This document shows positions 1 through 11,373 of a DNA stretch of 64,000 nucleotides, piece by piece (the stretch's first letter is position 1; each line of letters starts with the position of its first letter). Under the pieces are notes generated by a model that made no database searches, was not told the origin of the DNA, and was given only the letters and a program-made list of their open reading frames with translations. The stretch comes from Tillus elongatus (Eukaryota > Arthropoda > Insecta > Coleoptera > Cleridae): positions 134,644,454 through 134,708,453 of the forward strand of contig OZ023263.1 of NCBI GenBank assembly GCA_964006375.1. Reading direction: 5' to 3'. The translations under genes were made by a program, and so were the position numbers.

Positions 1-21
1 ATTATATTTAATAAAAGTCTG

Positions 22-320
22 GGCGCAGCGTTATGGTAGTGAATTTTCATTAAAATGTTTTTAAGAGCAAATATGTTTTTTTAAAGAAAGCAGGCATCAA
101 ATTAGGTTACCAGTATAATCTATATAGTAGAAACAATGTGCCATGTTTCATCAAAATAACTTTATTGTTTGAAAATGTACAAAAATTTCCTAAAGTAAAC
201 TTAAATTGTTCCCGAAAAAACTGATTTCCTGGTACAGCTTATAGGTTAATAGCAAATTGAGCTATTCAAATTTGAAGCATTTAATGAAAATTCGCTACCA
301 TAACGCACTTGCCGCGTCCC
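22..320. repeat. MITE-like repeat with inverted ends
   Basis: The left end (about 22-55, GCGTTATGGTAGTGAATTTTC) is the inverted complement of the right end (about 283-318, GAAAATTCGCTACCATAACGC). The interior matches 49,193-49,463 in the opposite orientation. The shared end motif, roughly GGACGCAGCAAGTGCGTTATGG, recurs singly at about 30,180, 39,890, 40,675, 48,420 and 52,260. No coding potential. Probably a non-autonomous DNA transposon or a recurrent terminal module of a larger repeat. Confidence 0.55.
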
Positions 321-1196
<876 letters not shown>

Positions 1197-1311
1197 TTGT
1201 TGTAGTTCAGGTGGAAATACAGCAAGCACTAGCTGAAGACTGGAACATGTGATGAACACTAATAGATTCACTTTGTAGATTCCAATTCACCACAACATAT
1301 ATTTCCGTTAC

Positions 1312-1650
1312 AAAGTTAGAATCATCAGAGCGATTAACAAACTAACCGATTACTTAATTCGTCCCTCTAATGACGCTAACTTTGTTAGCGAAACGATCTC
1401 AGGTGAGAAAATATATTGTGTTGAATTGGGTTACCCAAAGTGTACTTACCTATTCATAAAGCTGTTATTATCTTGTTACCTGACCTGACCTGAAGATCGT
1501 TTCGAACAAAGTTTGCGTCATCAGAGTGATTAATAAACTAACCACTTGTTTATCCATCACTCTGATGACGCTAACTCCGTTAGTAAAACGATCGCCAGGT
1601 CAGAAAAATATGTCGTGGTGAATTGGGCTCTCCTAAGTGTATTTATTAAT
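1312..1650. repeat. Pair of tandem hairpin-forming repeats
   Basis: Two related snap-back units. In 1,497-1,595 the core GCGTCATCAGAGTGA is followed about 30 bp later by its exact complement TCACTCTGATGACGC, with flanking AAGATCGTTTCG and AAAACGATCG also complementary. A more diverged unit lies at 1,312-1,400. Each is followed by a similar segment reading GAATTGGGYT...AAGTGTA (1,419-1,455 and 1,618-1,650), so the period is about 195 bp. Confidence 0.6.
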
Positions 1651-4101
1651 AAAGCAAATATTATCTTATTACATTTAATAACTAACGCCGCTTGCTGGAC
1701 ACTAACAATATATAAATGCTGGGTATCCAACAAAAGAAAGTCTAGTGAATCTACCTCTTAAAAATTATTTAAAAAGTAAACATTTTCTTTGGAGCTGATC
1801 ATTCATTGAAAGTATAAACATGCTACTTCCGATTAAGCCAAAAGTTACTATTTCATTTTTTTCATCGAATATTCTGTATAATATTATCTACTGCTTTTTC
1901 AAATTTTACATAGGTATTGAGATTTCAAGCTCATCTTTTATATTTGACATTTCTAAAATTGACAATTTTAATAGCAAATTTTTTATACATTCTAAGAGAC
2001 AAAGTCAATTTTTAAACAGTCGATATCTTGGCTAATTTAGGACTTAGAAACAATGAAACTTACAGAGTTAGTTAAAATATATTGATTTTGATAAAAAAAA
2101 GTTATCAGAAGTTTAAAGATGTTTCTATACGAAATGCTAAGTTTATATTATATAAAATAGTTGTCATTATCTCTCTCACAAAAAAAAGTTTTTGCAGCAG
2201 ACAATATATATTTCGTCTCACTTAAATTGCTCGAAAGGCGTTACTTTTGACATCTGATGTTGAAGGCACACAATGTCTTACATTGGCGCATTGACTCATC
2301 AGGAAAAAAGGCCCACCTGAAATATTTCCATAAGTTAGCCCTTATGCGTTATTCCTGATTCCCCACTCATTAAAAATACCCCCATTGATATAAAACTCAC
2401 TGTCTAGCTGTTTGCTATCCAATTCATTATTTTAAATAGAACAATATAGGTAATGCATTTTTAGATTTTACTAAACATTTTAAGAGACTTGTAGGACACA
2501 GAAATGATTAAAATTGGCGGTTTTTAAGTCATTGAAGTTTTAATGGTATTTTCAGCAAATGGAGTGATTTTTTAAGACAATCTTATGGCCACTGAAAAGA
2601 AAAGAAATCTAATGAAGAATTGTGTTGTATAAAGTAATTTGTAGATTATAGTTTAATGTAGAAGCATAAAATGTCAATTATTGCATTAATATTACCGGGT
2701 GAAATCTCTTAGCTAAAACTTAGTAAAAATGTCATAATATTGAAGATACACTCTGTATGATCAAGTTAATTTTAGAGTGCTGTTTCCTAGAGTACTTTTT
2801 TGGTCGGTGTGTTAGCCTTTTAGCTTAAAGGCTTGTGGCCCTAGGGTTGACATCGTGGGTAAAACACTAAGGTTCATCAAAACTGTGTATGAGACCAAAT
2901 GATTATTTGTTACAAATTGAGTGAATTTGGGAAAGTGTATTTGTTAAATATTTGCAATTAAAATGCACCCGATAATAAATTATTGTTTTCATTTAATATG
3001 AACTGGCATAATTATTTGAACAAAAACTTGCATGCCCAATATAAGTATTTATAACTAAAAAATTATCATAATGTAACCTTAAGGTAAGTGGTCTTATTAT
3101 TGGTGTTAATTTAAGTTTTACTTTAAGGGTTGGACCAGTTATATGTCTTTTTGTTGAAATAAATACCACAGGATATATGGTTTATTATTTTATTTAATGT
3201 AAAAAGTAAACACTTTACTGTATTGCCAGGTGGAACGTAAACTTAATATATGTTTACGAAAACACAATCATTGTAAAATTTTAAATGAAGTGTCCAGCAA
3301 AACTGCGACAGATGTAAGATAATAAATGCATAAATTTTTAAAACAACTGGTATCTGATTATCTTAAAAGTCTACTTGACATTACCATATTTTATTAAATA
3401 ATTTCAACAAAACTTAAGTATTTCGATACACTATTGTTTATACCTAAGCCTGGATTTTTTTAAAGTAATAATTATATTACATATGATTATATATAACCAA
3501 ACATTTGCTATCAGATTGTTAAAAAGTTACTAATAATAATAACACCACTGTCGTAGAATGAACAAATATAATAGAAAATTCAGTTGAACAGGGATATAAA
3601 AGTTTTCAAGGCACTAATAGTGAGCAATGAAATAAATATTTTATTTAAAAGAATTAATTTTTATTTCTGTTTGCCGTATGTCATCTGGGTGCCATGGCAA
3701 TGTAACTGTTGTCCATATTTATTTTGTTTCTCTGTAGTGACTCATTTTAAAGGGGGAATGTGGTAAATACAAACCAGATGTTTTCAGAGCCATTGTATAT
3801 CCTGTATCTGCCTGTTCGACCCTATGCACCTGCTGTTTAAGGTGTATCAAATTACTGATCGCTTAAAGAAAGTTAAACCGTCTTCAAAGAAGCGCTAAAC
3901 GAGAAATAATTATAGATATTGAGATTAAATATACCAATAGCTTTTCCTCACATATAATTTTATACACTAACTAGAAAATATGTAATATGAAATTATCAAC
4001 CGGTGTCTTATTCTTAAACCAATTTTTAAGCAATGAATTTTTCATTTATAGTTTAGTTCTTATTTGATTATAGTCAACCCCTCAATTGTAACCTATTATT
4101 C

Positions 4102-4102
<1 letters not shown>
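1651..4102. other. AT-rich intergenic DNA, no gene seen
   Basis: Only short open frames without similarity to anything I recognise, without start context or splice signals. No tRNA or rRNA pattern. Homopolymers and AT-rich low-complexity sequence throughout. Confidence 0.6.

Positions 4103-4164
<62 letters not shown>
4103..4164. repeat. (TA)n microsatellite
   Basis: 62-bp TA tract flanked by TTATTCAT on the left and ATTCATTAAGG on the right. Confidence 0.95.
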
Positions 4165-4167
<3 letters not shown>

Positions 4168-4966
4168 TTAAGGTGTTGAATATAGTTTTGCAGGCTATTC
4201 GTTATGAACATATTCACAGAAAATTATAGATTTATTTTGTGTTGCATATGAGTAAACCGGCGTTAGGTCCTCTAACCACTAAAACTTACAGGTTCTAATA
4301 ATTTTGGTTGCATATCGTAAATAGCACAATTAAATATAAACAGGAAAACCTCTTTGGGATTTTTTTATATTAGAATTGAGTGTCATTGTCTAATTAAATG
4401 ATTCAGTTAAGAACGAGATTTTGTATTTTTGCTTGTTGCATTCTCTGAACAATGACCAATGAATTGCCACTGTCAGGCTAAATTACAGAATTGTGACTTT
4501 TCAGTCTTAATTTTCGTTATTTAGTGAAAGGCAGTAAACCGAATACATGAACAACTTAATGGTACCACCTCAGGATTATCTGAACATAATAACGTCAAAA
4601 CCGTTCTGATTGGTCTACGCTTTGCTCAATAATAGGTCAATAAAAAAATCACCCTGCTTATTAAATTCATCCTTTCTTAAAGCTGGTTGAAGAAGATTCA
4701 ATGTGTTCTTTTGTTATAGATTTATTTTGCGAAGAAGTATGTACACTTGTTACCGATATCATAAATCTGAAGTAATAAATCCTTTTTTAAAGAGGTCCGT
4801 GTCAAGAATATTTTTAAGCAATTCAATTAAGTATAAATTTATACCAAGAGACAAATATTTTTAGCCTTCAAAAAGCTGCACTTACTGATTAAATCTGTAT
4901 AAATTTGTACATGGTATACTTTTATACACTTTTATACGTCCCCGAAAAGCCGCAAATACGTAAATA

Positions 4967-4968
<2 letters not shown>
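4165..4968. other. AT-rich intergenic DNA, no gene seen
   Basis: No credible open frame, RNA gene or repeat copy recognised in these 800 bp. Confidence 0.6.

Positions 4969-5061
<93 letters not shown>
4969..5061. repeat. (TA)n tract abutting 1.3-kb repeat copy 1
   Basis: 93 bp of TA. The sequence immediately to its right (TTGCTATAGATAGATG) is the same that follows the (TA)n at 21,921-22,004, so the tract marks the left end of a dispersed repeat in both places. Confidence 0.95.
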
Positions 5062-5063
<2 letters not shown>

Positions 5064-6367
5064 CTATAGATAGATGTATTTAACATGAAGATAAAATCAA
5101 CTTGTAATAAGAATCACCATGAAAAGAATTATAATAATAATAAACCAATTAACAATAACAGAAATAAAAGCAGGTTCTTATAATGAAAATATGGAGATAC
5201 ATCAACTTATTACAGCTATTTTTAATATAGTCAGATATATTCTGTTTGATATATTCAATTAGAAAGAAGAGTTTCCAACAAAGGGACCCATCAAAGCAGT
5301 TTGCTCATTTAAAACAAGGTACTTGCTGTCGTGTATGTGCTTTTTTAATTCCAAAGTTTCAAAAAAGTGAAGTTTGCGCTGATTACAAAAATGTTGTTTT
5401 CTTGCGGTAGTTCACTGTATGCTTGTGTAGCAAAAACATGCATATGAAGATCATGATAGCAATGATGTTTTCCAAATGTGGATTATTTTTGGCATTTGCA
5501 ATCGATGTGCGTAAATCATAAAATCAAAAAACTATTACCAGCTATAATTGCTCTACTCACTGGAGATACAGCCGCATCGCCGCCCCTCGGAGGGTGTTGA
5601 AAATACAAGTGCACCACGTGACAACGCCGCAGGCAATGGAGCAAGGAAGAATTTTCCGAAGCAAACCACTCTTTAAAATCAACCGCGGACGGTAACGCCT
5701 TATAGTTATTAATTCATGTTTATCTTATTTGTGTTTAAGAATTACTTTTCAGTTGTATGTGATACTCAACACAGTTACATCACATCAATGTACATAGCAT
5801 CTAATAAGTGAGAGGTTGATATTATAGGATGTACTATGTAACATAAATGAAAGTCCCGTAAATACGTTCTGTCAGCAACAAAGCTACCTTATTAGTATGT
5901 CGCAAGCATATCACAATGTGATATCTCAGACATATAACAATCATATTTAGGAGATGTAGTTGATGCTATCTAATTATTTTACCAGTATGTCGTTTTGTGA
6001 TGTTTCAAGTAAAAATTTGTGACTGGTAATTAAACCTTATGGTCTCTTGATAAAATTATTGTGTACTGATATATTTATAGATATCCTAATTATTTGTACA
6101 GTGTAATGTATCAGAGCCCTAAAATGTTTTCCTGTAGTTTTTTTTTTTTTTTTTTTTACAAAGGACACTTTTATCCCAGTAAACTGTTATACGACAGTTT
6201 ATAATAAAATGGTGTAAATACACAAGAAACTGAAAAAAAATGTTACAACAAAAATAAAATGACCATATTTTCGTCTTGTACTAGCGCGTCCGAATAAAAG
6301 GACCAAACTTCAGATTATTTGCTCGAAAAATATATATTTCGTGTAATATTTCACTTAAAAAATACAA

Positions 6368-6370
<3 letters not shown>
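5062..6370. repeat. 1.3-kb dispersed repeat, copy 1
   Basis: Matches 22,005-23,311 over its whole length with only scattered differences and a few small indels (copy 2 lacks about 30 bp after TAACGCCTTA). Both copies start right after a (TA)n tract and end at AAAATACAAAAC. Non-coding. A GC-richer core (about 5,560-5,700, with CACGTGAC and CCGCGGACGG) stands out from the AT-rich surroundings. I cannot assign it to a transposon class. Confidence 0.8.

Positions 6371-6371
<1 letters not shown>

Positions 6372-6446
<75 letters not shown>
6372..6446. repeat. (TA)n tract at left boundary of the Polinton-like element
   Basis: 75 bp of TA between the end of the 1.3-kb repeat and the AGTAG terminus of the element. 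The last six bases (TATATA) differ by one base from the six after the right end (CATATA). Confidence 0.9.
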
Positions 6447-6448
<2 letters not shown>

Positions 6449-6461
6449 TAGATAGGGCGGC

Positions 6462-7140
6462 ACCTGGGACCACCCCCTCCACTTTTTCTGCGCATGCGCG
6501 ATGACGTCACGCGCGTGCGTATGACTTTGACAGCTGACCTGTCACCGTTGACAGCTGTCAATGTCAGCTGACCTGTCACAACTGTCAATGTCATCTGTCA
6601 CATATCACATTTGACTTGTCTGATGACGTCAAATGTTCCAAGATGTCCGATCCTGACAGTTGTGACCTGTCATGATGTTCCATAGATAGCCGCAGCCCGG
6701 GTTGGCCACAAACAGGTTAGGTCTTCATGTGTGTTTGTTGTCATCTGTCTGAGGGCTGTCACATCTGACCTGTCTGCTGACGTCAAATGTTCCAAGATGG
6801 CTACAACCCGGGTTAGGTCTCCATGTGTTTGTCGAATGCCTGCTATCTGGTTGGTTGTTGAGGTTATGTGTGCGTTGTATGACATATAAGCACTCAGCTT
6901 AGCGGGAAATTTGATTTTCACACACGAAACAAACATACAAATGTGATTTGAATAACATGTTTGACAGATATGACAGCTAAATACAGACAGCTAACGTGTT
7001 AGAACCTGTCTGTACACTTGCTATCTGTTGTCATTTCGGGGTATGTGACCTAGTTTTCAGAGTTAGAGCCGTGGCAGAGTTAGAATACACAGTTGTTATC
7101 AGTTGTCATTTCCGGTAGGTGACCTAGTGTTCAGAGATAG
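6462..7140. repeat. Left terminal inverted repeat, outer tandem unit (679 bp)
   Basis: The inverted counterpart lies at 15,160-16,014. It carries a GCGCATGCGC palindrome (NRF1/erect-wing type site), TGACGTCA sites (CRE/ATF type) and many TGACAG/CTGTCA half-sites, several arranged as palindromes such as TGACAGCTGTCA. The unit is repeated directly at 7,141-7,819 with no difference that I can see. Confidence 0.85.
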
Positions 7141-7819
7141 ACCTGGGACCACCCCCTCCACTTTTTCTGCGCATGCGCGATGACGTCACGCGCGTGCGTA
7201 TGACTTTGACAGCTGACCTGTCACCGTTGACAGCTGTCAATGTCAGCTGACCTGTCACAACTGTCAATGTCATCTGTCACATATCACATTTGACTTGTCT
7301 GATGACGTCAAATGTTCCAAGATGTCCGATCCTGACAGTTGTGACCTGTCATGATGTTCCATAGATAGCCGCAGCCCGGGTTGGCCACAAACAGGTTAGG
7401 TCTTCATGTGTGTTTGTTGTCATCTGTCTGAGGGCTGTCACATCTGACCTGTCTGCTGACGTCAAATGTTCCAAGATGGCTACAACCCGGGTTAGGTCTC
7501 CATGTGTTTGTCGAATGCCTGCTATCTGGTTGGTTGTTGAGGTTATGTGTGCGTTGTATGACATATAAGCACTCAGCTTAGCGGGAAATTTGATTTTCAC
7601 ACACGAAACAAACATACAAATGTGATTTGAATAACATGTTTGACAGATATGACAGCTAAATACAGACAGCTAACGTGTTAGAACCTGTCTGTACACTTGC
7701 TATCTGTTGTCATTTCGGGGTATGTGACCTAGTTTTCAGAGTTAGAGCCGTGGCAGAGTTAGAATACACAGTTGTTATCAGTTGTCATTTCCGGTAGGTG
7801 ACCTAGTGTTCAGAGATAG
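7141..7819. repeat. Left terminal inverted repeat, inner tandem unit (679 bp)
   Basis: Direct repeat of 6,462-7,140, offset exactly 679 bp. Both units start ACCTGGGACCACC and end in TTCAGAGATAG. The inner unit then continues into the promoter region of the KilA-N gene. Absence of divergence means a very recent duplication or an assembly artefact. Confidence 0.85.
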
Positions 7820-7909
7820 ACCCAGGGCAGAGTTAGAATACAGTTGTTATCGGTTGTCATTTCCTGTCTATGACCTAGTTTCTCTGATAGAGTTTGCTTT
7901 AAGCTCATT

Positions 7910-7948
7910 TATAATTGAGTTGTCGTTGATAAAAGACGTGCTTCAGTT
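7910..7948 (+). promoter_or_regulatory. TATA-Inr promoter of KilA-N gene
   Basis: TATAATT at 7,910-7,916 lies 35 bp upstream of the A of an insect-type initiator TCAGTT (7,943-7,948). The ATG of the KilA-N frame follows at 7,973. The same TATA/TCAGT arrangement recurs before other genes of this element. Confidence 0.4.
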
Positions 7949-7972
7949 TGCTCTACCCAAATCTGTTTCAAA

Positions 7973-9057
7973 ATGGCTACATTAAGTGATATGTGTTACC
8001 AGCAAATTAAAGATAACTTCTGGTATGGTCTATTTGGAGACTTTCAAGTTATTATCGATAAAAACACTGGATATTTCAATGCCACAAAATTGTGTAAGAG
8101 TGGTGAGAAAAGATTCAGACATTGGTTGGAAAATAAGAAAACTAAAGAGTTGATTGCCTATTACAACAGTCAGCTGAAGGAACATTTGGGGTATCGGCAT
8201 ACCGATATGCCAAATGTTTCAACCGAGGGAGCCCACTTAGAGTTATCTCCAGGAGCCGGAATACTGGCCCCCTAAAAACGGATGCAACATTTAAATTAAC
8301 ACCAACAACCGCCAGCAGTCAGCTAAAGGAGGATTTAGGGTATCGGAACACCGATACCCTAAATATTTCAACCGAAGGAGCACACTTAGAGTCACTTCCA
8401 GGGGGCCGGAATACCGATACCCTAGAAGCGTCTGCAACATTTAAATTAACACCAACAACAGCTACATATGTGGTGGACTTTGGTGGAAGACAAGCTGAAA
8501 ACAACTTGATATCTGGTACATATGTGTGCAAAGATTTGATAGTAAATTTGGCTTGCTGGATATCCAATCAGTTCTATGACAAATGCAACCAAATTATTTT
8601 TGATTTTTTCCTAAACGAATTTGATCAGAAATACAGGGACAACCTAGAGGAGATTGAAGTGAAATTAATGGAGATAAATGATGAGGTGCAGCGTATGCGA
8701 GAAACAAATGCTAAAGTCACAGAACATCTTGAAGATATATCCCCAAAACCAAGTAACCCGGGAAAAATAAGTGTGTTTGGTTTACTTGCAAGAAACGAGA
8801 AAGGCGCCCCCTATCCATATCATGCCGTAAGAACACAAAAGAAAAGTTTCCCAAGAGCTGTGAGGAACTTTAAAAATAAACACCCCAATGCCCAAGTGAT
8901 CCTAAACAAGCTGTACGATCCAAATTCAGTAAATCTCTTTAACAGAATTAAGACTGAAGTGAAATACCTTACAGCACATAGAAACAACATACAGATAGCA
9001 GATGTACCACAAGATAAGTTTGTTCAGGATATTATTGCTTTACGACATACTTTTTAA
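7973..9057 (+). pseudogene. KilA-N domain protein, frameshifted
   Basis: The N-terminal frame from ATG 7,973 reads a KilA-N DNA-binding domain (residues about 10-65, with 'DNFWYGLFGDFQVIID' and 'GYFNATKLC'). It stops at 8,273-8,275. The rest lies in another frame up to 9,057: 'TYVCKDLIVNLACWIS', a coiled coil (about 8,630-8,730), then a conserved-looking C-terminal domain ('VFGLLARN', 'HPNAQVILNKLYDPNSVNLFNRIK') of the kind attached to KilA-N/MSV199 proteins of large DNA viruses. The linker is an imperfect tandem repeat of about 50 codons; its first copy lacks one base in a G-run near 8,253-8,256, which explains the frame change. Such proteins are nuclear or viral DNA-binding factors of unsettled role. 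Real decay or a homopolymer sequencing error are both possible. Confidence 0.8.
8167..8465 (+). repeat. Two-copy in-gene tandem repeat (149 and 150 bp)
   Basis: Copy 1 starts CAGTCAGCTGAAGGA at 8,167 and copy 2 CAGTCAGCTAAAGGA at 8,316. Both end TTTAAATTAACACCAACAAC. They lie between the KilA-N domain and the coiled coil. The copies encode a 'GYR.TD...STEGAHLE' type unit. Copy 1 is one base shorter, giving the frameshift of the gene. Confidence 0.8.
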
Positions 9058-9068
9058 TTGTATTACAA

Positions 9069-9104
9069 AATAAAAACACATTAATTTTAACAAAGACTTT
9101 TATT
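9069..9104. terminator. Convergent polyadenylation signals
   Basis: AATAAA at 9,069-9,074 serves the KilA-N gene (12 bp after its stop). TTTATT at 9,099-9,104 is AATAAA on the minus strand, about 130 bp beyond the stop of the DUF8207-like gene. The two genes converge here. Confidence 0.55.
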
Positions 9105-9233
9105 TGATTCTAAGTACAAGTATGTAAACTCTTGCCCGTTTGTTGGAATACATTTATAGAATTATTAACATTAGATGGTTCAGTGTTACGTTGGTGTTGT
9201 TGTCGTTGGTGCCTCTGCATGGCTGTGGGTTTA

Positions 9234-10349
9234 CTAGGTGATAACAGTAGCCTCTTTTAGTTCTTCCAAGATTGACTGAATTTCGTTGTTATGAGCATTA
9301 TTACCTGCAACTTGGGAAGCCACTAAAAGTCTAAGTCTGTCAACCAACTCGTTTATGTCATTCCAATACACATATGCTATTTGTTTGTTATTTTGTATCG
9401 TATAGTTGTTGGTGCTGATGTTGTTAGGGCTAATGCCGTTGCTATCGCTGCTCTTATTACTCTGAGTTTTAGGTTCAGTCTTTTGTTTTTTGTTAAGATG
9501 TCTGGCGTTGCTGTCGTCATCGTCTTCCTCATATGTGTAACCAAAACCTTGAGGAGTTGAGGATCTACGACCTCGTGGATTTATCACTGGTTTTATTAGA
9601 GTCAGATACTTTTCAGAGGAACAACCTTTGGTTCGTGCGTTAGGATCATAGTTCATTTTATGAACACTAGTTGCTTCTAGAATATCTCTATAGTGTTGAA
9701 GATTGCCATAAGTATACCCCCTGGGTCTTTTCATAAATAACAATTCTAGCAAACCTTGTGTTTGCGGGTATCTCCTTTGGCCCAGTTGAATCTCAGCATC
9801 AGTAAAGTCTAAGTGTTTGTTACCAAGACTCCAGCTACCGGAATCTTTAGCGTAGCGAGCACCATACGTTTGATCAATGGTAGCGAGCCTTGGTGGTTCA
9901 GTAAAATACTTGTCTACATAATATCGAACTCGTTCAGGATATTGCTCCAAAAATTCTTGATATGCTGGGTTGGATGTGACAGTTTGTAGGTCTGCCTTAA
10001 GCTCTTCAAATGTTGGGATATCCTCATCGGAACTTGTCTCCTCAGCCTCTTCCCTTGGTTTAGCTTCAAAAACTTCATGGTCTTTCAGGAACTCTACTTG
10101 GGGTTTCGTTTCTGGTATATCGACTTCGTCTTTGATTTGTTCAGCCTGTGGTGGCTGTGGCTGCTGCAGTGCTGATGTGTTTTTAGATATTTCACTTAGC
10201 GGCTCAACAATTGGTTTATATAAACGTTGCAGAGCATCATCATTCTCAGCTCTGTTAAGTTTAAGCATTAAATGTTTTTTTCGAATATTGTCAGCAAGTT
10301 GTAAAATCCTTTTCTTAACTTTTCTCTCTTCCTTACCCAGCACTTCCAT
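9234..10349 (-). CDS. DUF8207-like Polinton-associated protein
   Basis: Intact 371-codon frame. Layout: basic, helical N-terminus (residues 1-35); a proline/glutamate-rich acidic linker (about 55-115, 'EEAEETSSDEDIPTFEELKADL'); a globular middle (about 125-270) with 'YGARYAKDSGSWSLGNKHLDF', 'RYPQTQGLLELLFMKRPRGYTYGNLQHYRDIL', 'YDPNARTKG'; an asparagine/serine-rich tail with an acidic run (EEDDDD). The W-LGNK, G-x-LLELL and YDPN pattern is what I know from proteins annotated DUF8207 that are frequent in invertebrate genomes and accompany Polinton/adintovirus capsid genes. Function is unknown; a virion or assembly role is only inferred from the company it keeps. Oriented with the ATPase gene, convergent with KilA-N. 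Confidence 0.7.
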   Translation of the reverse strand: MEVLGKEERKVKKRILQLADNIRKKHLMLKLNRAENDDALQRLYKPIVEPLSEISKNTSALQQPQPPQAEQIKDEVDIPETKPQVEFLKDHEVFEAKPREEAEETSSDEDIPTFEELKADLQTVTSNPAYQEFLEQYPERVRYYVDKYFTEPPRLATIDQTYGARYAKDSGSWSLGNKHLDFTDAEIQLGQRRYPQTQGLLELLFMKRPRGYTYGNLQHYRDILEATSVHKMNYDPNARTKGCSSEKYLTLIKPVINPRGRRSSTPQGFGYTYEEDDDDSNARHLNKKQKTEPKTQSNKSSDSNGISPNNISTNNYTIQNNKQIAYVYWNDINELVDRLRLLVASQVAGNNAHNNEIQSILEELKEATVIT

Positions 10350-10524
10350 TGTGCTACAACTGGTCGGTGTTACCAGCCGGTCTAATCATTTGTTTGAGCG
10401 ATACAGGTTGTGTGGTGGTTTAACGTATACTGCCTCCGTCATGGTACATGTCTTCTTATTTATCACGATGTCCGTCTGTCATGTTAGACAGCTGACTGCC
10501 CTGTCTATCATTGTTTGTAACCAG

Positions 10525-11220
10525 TTAGAATAATATATATCTATCGAATCCTTTTCTATATCGACCTTTGTGTACATCGTTTTCCTTCACAATCACCAAC
10601 ACACCATACTTATTATCTTTCCAGCATTGGTAGCAGATAGTTTTAAATTGTTTAGAGTCCATATCGGTGGTCACATGATCGTCTTACACATGCTTTAAAT
10701 TGGTTTCATCTTGCTTGAATAACACAATAACATTGGTGTTGTCACGTACCAGATGTTTGGGTATTCGTGTATATGTTTGACAGAGATAGAATGAATCAAT
10801 ATTCTTATGTCTGCCCATACTAAAGTATGCTCTTATTTTATCTTGTTTGTCACAAGCTACATCGTCAAATATAAACACAGAGTTGTCCTTGGCATCTTCC
10901 GGATCTAATATTTCATCGTTTTCTCTATAAGGATAGTAACCAACACCTTTTGTTGCATTCAACACCTCCTTTAACATCTTGTATTTCGGTTGATACAGAG
11001 ACTTTGAATACACATACACGTTATCAAATTTTAAACCGTTTGCTTCAAACAATAAACTCAGCATGACATTAGTTTTACCACACCCACTAGGACCACATAT
11101 GATACAGCGAACGGTGTTTGGAAAGAGAGGACCATGCCTCAGTTGTTGTTGAGCTGTGTCCGTAACAACATCGTCTATATTTGTAATGGGTAAGGCAGAA
11201 GCGTGTTTGCTGGTACGCAT
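10525..11220 (-). pseudogene. FtsK/HerA-type DNA-packaging ATPase with one premature stop
   Basis: The 178-codon open part starts at ATG 11,220. Walker A is GPSGCGKT (residues 43-50), Walker B is VFIFDD (115-120), followed by 'RHKNIDSFYLCQTYTRIPKHLVRDN', typical of A32-like packaging ATPases of Polintons, adintoviruses and other double-jelly-roll viruses. A TAA at 10,684-10,686 ends the frame; the same frame then stays open, with sensible coding sequence, to the stop at 10,525-10,527. Total 231 codons would be the usual family size. So the gene carries one nonsense change and is otherwise well preserved. The product pumps the genome into the capsid. Divergent from the pX-like gene; shared upstream region 11,221-11,373. 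Confidence 0.85.
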
Positions 11221-11254
11221 CTTAACTTAAACTAAACTATATTTTTTGGGTGTG

Positions 11255-11288
11255 TATATATGAATGCAAGTGAGACACCCAGTCAGTA
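11255..11288 (+). promoter_or_regulatory. TATA-Inr promoter of pX-like gene
   Basis: TATATA at 11,255-11,260 and TCAGTA at 11,283-11,288, 30 bp from TATA start to the initiator A. The ATG of the pX-like gene follows at 11,374. Confidence 0.4.
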
Positions 11289-11373
11289 TGCATGTTGGTG
11301 TCACAGAGTGAGGGTTGTTATTAACAAAGACGGATACAGGTTTTGCTGAAACGTTGCGGGCGTTACAAACACC

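Noticed and set aside
6670..7615. Two identical 88-codon minus-strand frames in the left TIR
   Set aside because: They are identical only because the TIR is duplicated; sequence is motif-rich regulatory DNA and the right TIR does not keep the frame.
8470..9057. Separate gene starting at GTG 8,470
   Set aside because: The frame is open far upstream and joins the KilA-N gene after the 1-base loss; the GTG is internal.
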